21,283 bases of DNA from a virus. The translations under genes and the position numbers were made by a program. Positions 20,686 to 21,283 of this stretch are shown here, one piece after another (position 1 is the first letter of the stretch; each line of letters opens with the position of its first letter). Under the pieces are notes generated by a model that saw only the letters and a program-made list of their open reading frames with translations, searched no databases and was not told where the DNA came from. The DNA lies in IMG/VR virus record IMGVR_UViG_3300043395_003232, positions 1 to 21,283 of that record; one strand, written 5' to 3'.

Positions 20686-21283
20686 ATGGCTGATTTCGGT
20701 CTGAACCTGTTCAAGTCCTCCGACGAGGCATACAAACAGGACGTAGTCCCCAGGGCTCATCCCTCAACCAGTCAGCTAGATCTGACCGACCCGTACGGAT
20801 GGTCCGCTCCCACGGCAATGCCTGCCGCGCCAGGAGCTCCCGCCGGCGCACCTCCCAAGATGCAGGAAAGCCCTGCGCTCATGGACACGGATCCATACGC
20901 ATGGGCCAACGCTCCTGCTGCACCCGCATCCCCGAAGGCTCCCGAGCAGGGCGACTTCTCTCGCGGCCTGTCGGTGTCCGGCAAGCAGCTCAAGCAAACG
21001 GCGTACGGCACAGCCGCGTTGATCGGTGACACGCTTGGATCTGACACCGTCAAGAACTGGGGCCTGAAGGGTTACCAGGATGCGGAGAAGGAGGTCCAGG
21101 CGATCTCCAAAGAATCGGACTCTTTCACCAATGCAGTTCAATCAGGCGAAATCGGCAAGTGGCTCACGTACAGCTCGGGTTACCTCCTGGGCCAGGTCGC
21201 TGAGCTCGGCGCGGTATCGCTCGCCGGAGCTACTCTTGGCACTCTCGCTGCTCCTGGTGGCGGCACTGTCGCTGGCGCGGTTG
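20686..21283 (+). CDS. N-terminus of a large internal virion protein, cut by the window end
   Basis: ATG at 20686 opens a frame that stays open to the last base: 199 residues are visible. It begins MADFGLNLFKSSDEAYKQD, has a Pro/Ala-rich low-complexity region with two DPY(G/A)W motifs, then FSRGLSVSGKQLKQTAYG, ALIGDTLGSDTVKNWGLKGY and a charged helix. The final part, EIGKWLTYSSGYLLGQVAEL followed by a Gly/Ala hydrophobic stretch, may insert into membranes. The R-G-L...QLK.T..G...L.GD..G pattern is one I associate with very large (often over 1000-residue) virion or ejection proteins. AAAGG near 20675 may be the ribosome site. Its enzymatic domains, if any (such as a transglycosylase), would lie downstream and cannot be judged. 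Confidence 0.8.
   Translation, partial: MADFGLNLFKSSDEAYKQDVVPRAHPSTSQLDLTDPYGWSAPTAMPAAPGAPAGAPPKMQESPALMDTDPYAWANAPAAPASPKAPEQGDFSRGLSVSGKQLKQTAYGTAALIGDTLGSDTVKNWGLKGYQDAEKEVQAISKESDSFTNAVQSGEIGKWLTYSSGYLLGQVAELGAVSLAGATLGTLAAPGGGTVAGAV

Noticed and set aside
19612-20760. 382-codon antisense open stretch
   Set aside because: It lies opposite a well-supported virion gene with good Shine-Dalgarno and TAATG coupling; its product is Leu/Ser/Arg-rich with no domain, as expected from GC-biased codon use.
1-21283. Diversity-generating retroelement, CRISPR array, tRNA, integrase or insertion sequence
   Set aside because: No reverse transcriptase motif, no spaced direct repeats of CRISPR type, no cloverleaf, no recombinase and no terminal inverted repeats were seen, although several variable fibre tips made a retroelement worth considering.

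Overview
This window is a piece of a tailed-phage genome (or prophage), read entirely from the + strand. It covers part of the virion module and the lysis cassette. Genes are packed head to tail with 4-base ATGA overlaps or short gaps. No stretch over 300 bases lacks a gene; the largest gap is 7989-8159, which holds a 29-codon reading frame and the only clear rho-independent terminator. Sampled 60-base lines give about 60% GC in ordinary genes. The signal peptides, lipoprotein boxes and Rz/Rz1 spanins mean the host is Gram-negative. The gene families resemble those of podovirus-like phages of Pseudomonadota, possibly Burkholderiales; the exact host is inference.

Layout: (1) 1-3668: a partial virion-associated protein, a BppU-like tail or baseplate accessory protein, and an 889-aa tail fibre with a collagen-like neck and long Ala/Ser/Thr repeats. 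(2) 3671-8111: a 53-aa protein, a 1383-aa beta-rich adhesin of clearly lower GC ending in a polyglycine domain, a 29-codon frame and the terminator. (3) 8160-11060: a lysis island with a DUF6127-like membrane protein, a 235-aa membrane-anchored protein that seems to start at ATT, an overlapping 60-aa membrane protein, a Cys-rich lipoprotein, a two-segment membrane protein (holin candidate, TTG start), Rz with Rz1 nested in the +1 frame, and a GH19-type endolysin. (4) 11081-16840: a small basic protein, a 540-aa structural protein, a 1112-aa fibre built on the C-terminal part of lambda gpJ with added binding domains, and its probable assembly chaperone. (5) 16860-17768: a cupin-SET fusion. (6) 17765-21283: two internal virion (ejection) proteins and the start of a third, probably very large one, which runs off the window.

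Together the genes make three adhesion proteins with an assembly factor, the tail hub, the ejected proteins, and the machinery that breaks inner membrane, wall and outer membrane. The most unusual items are the cupin-SET fusion inside a virion operon, the apparent ATT start, the string of small membrane proteins and lipoproteins before the spanins, and a low-GC domain inserted in the gpJ-like fibre and flagged by two DNA hairpins. I see no CRISPR array, tRNA, integrase, reverse transcriptase or insertion sequence.
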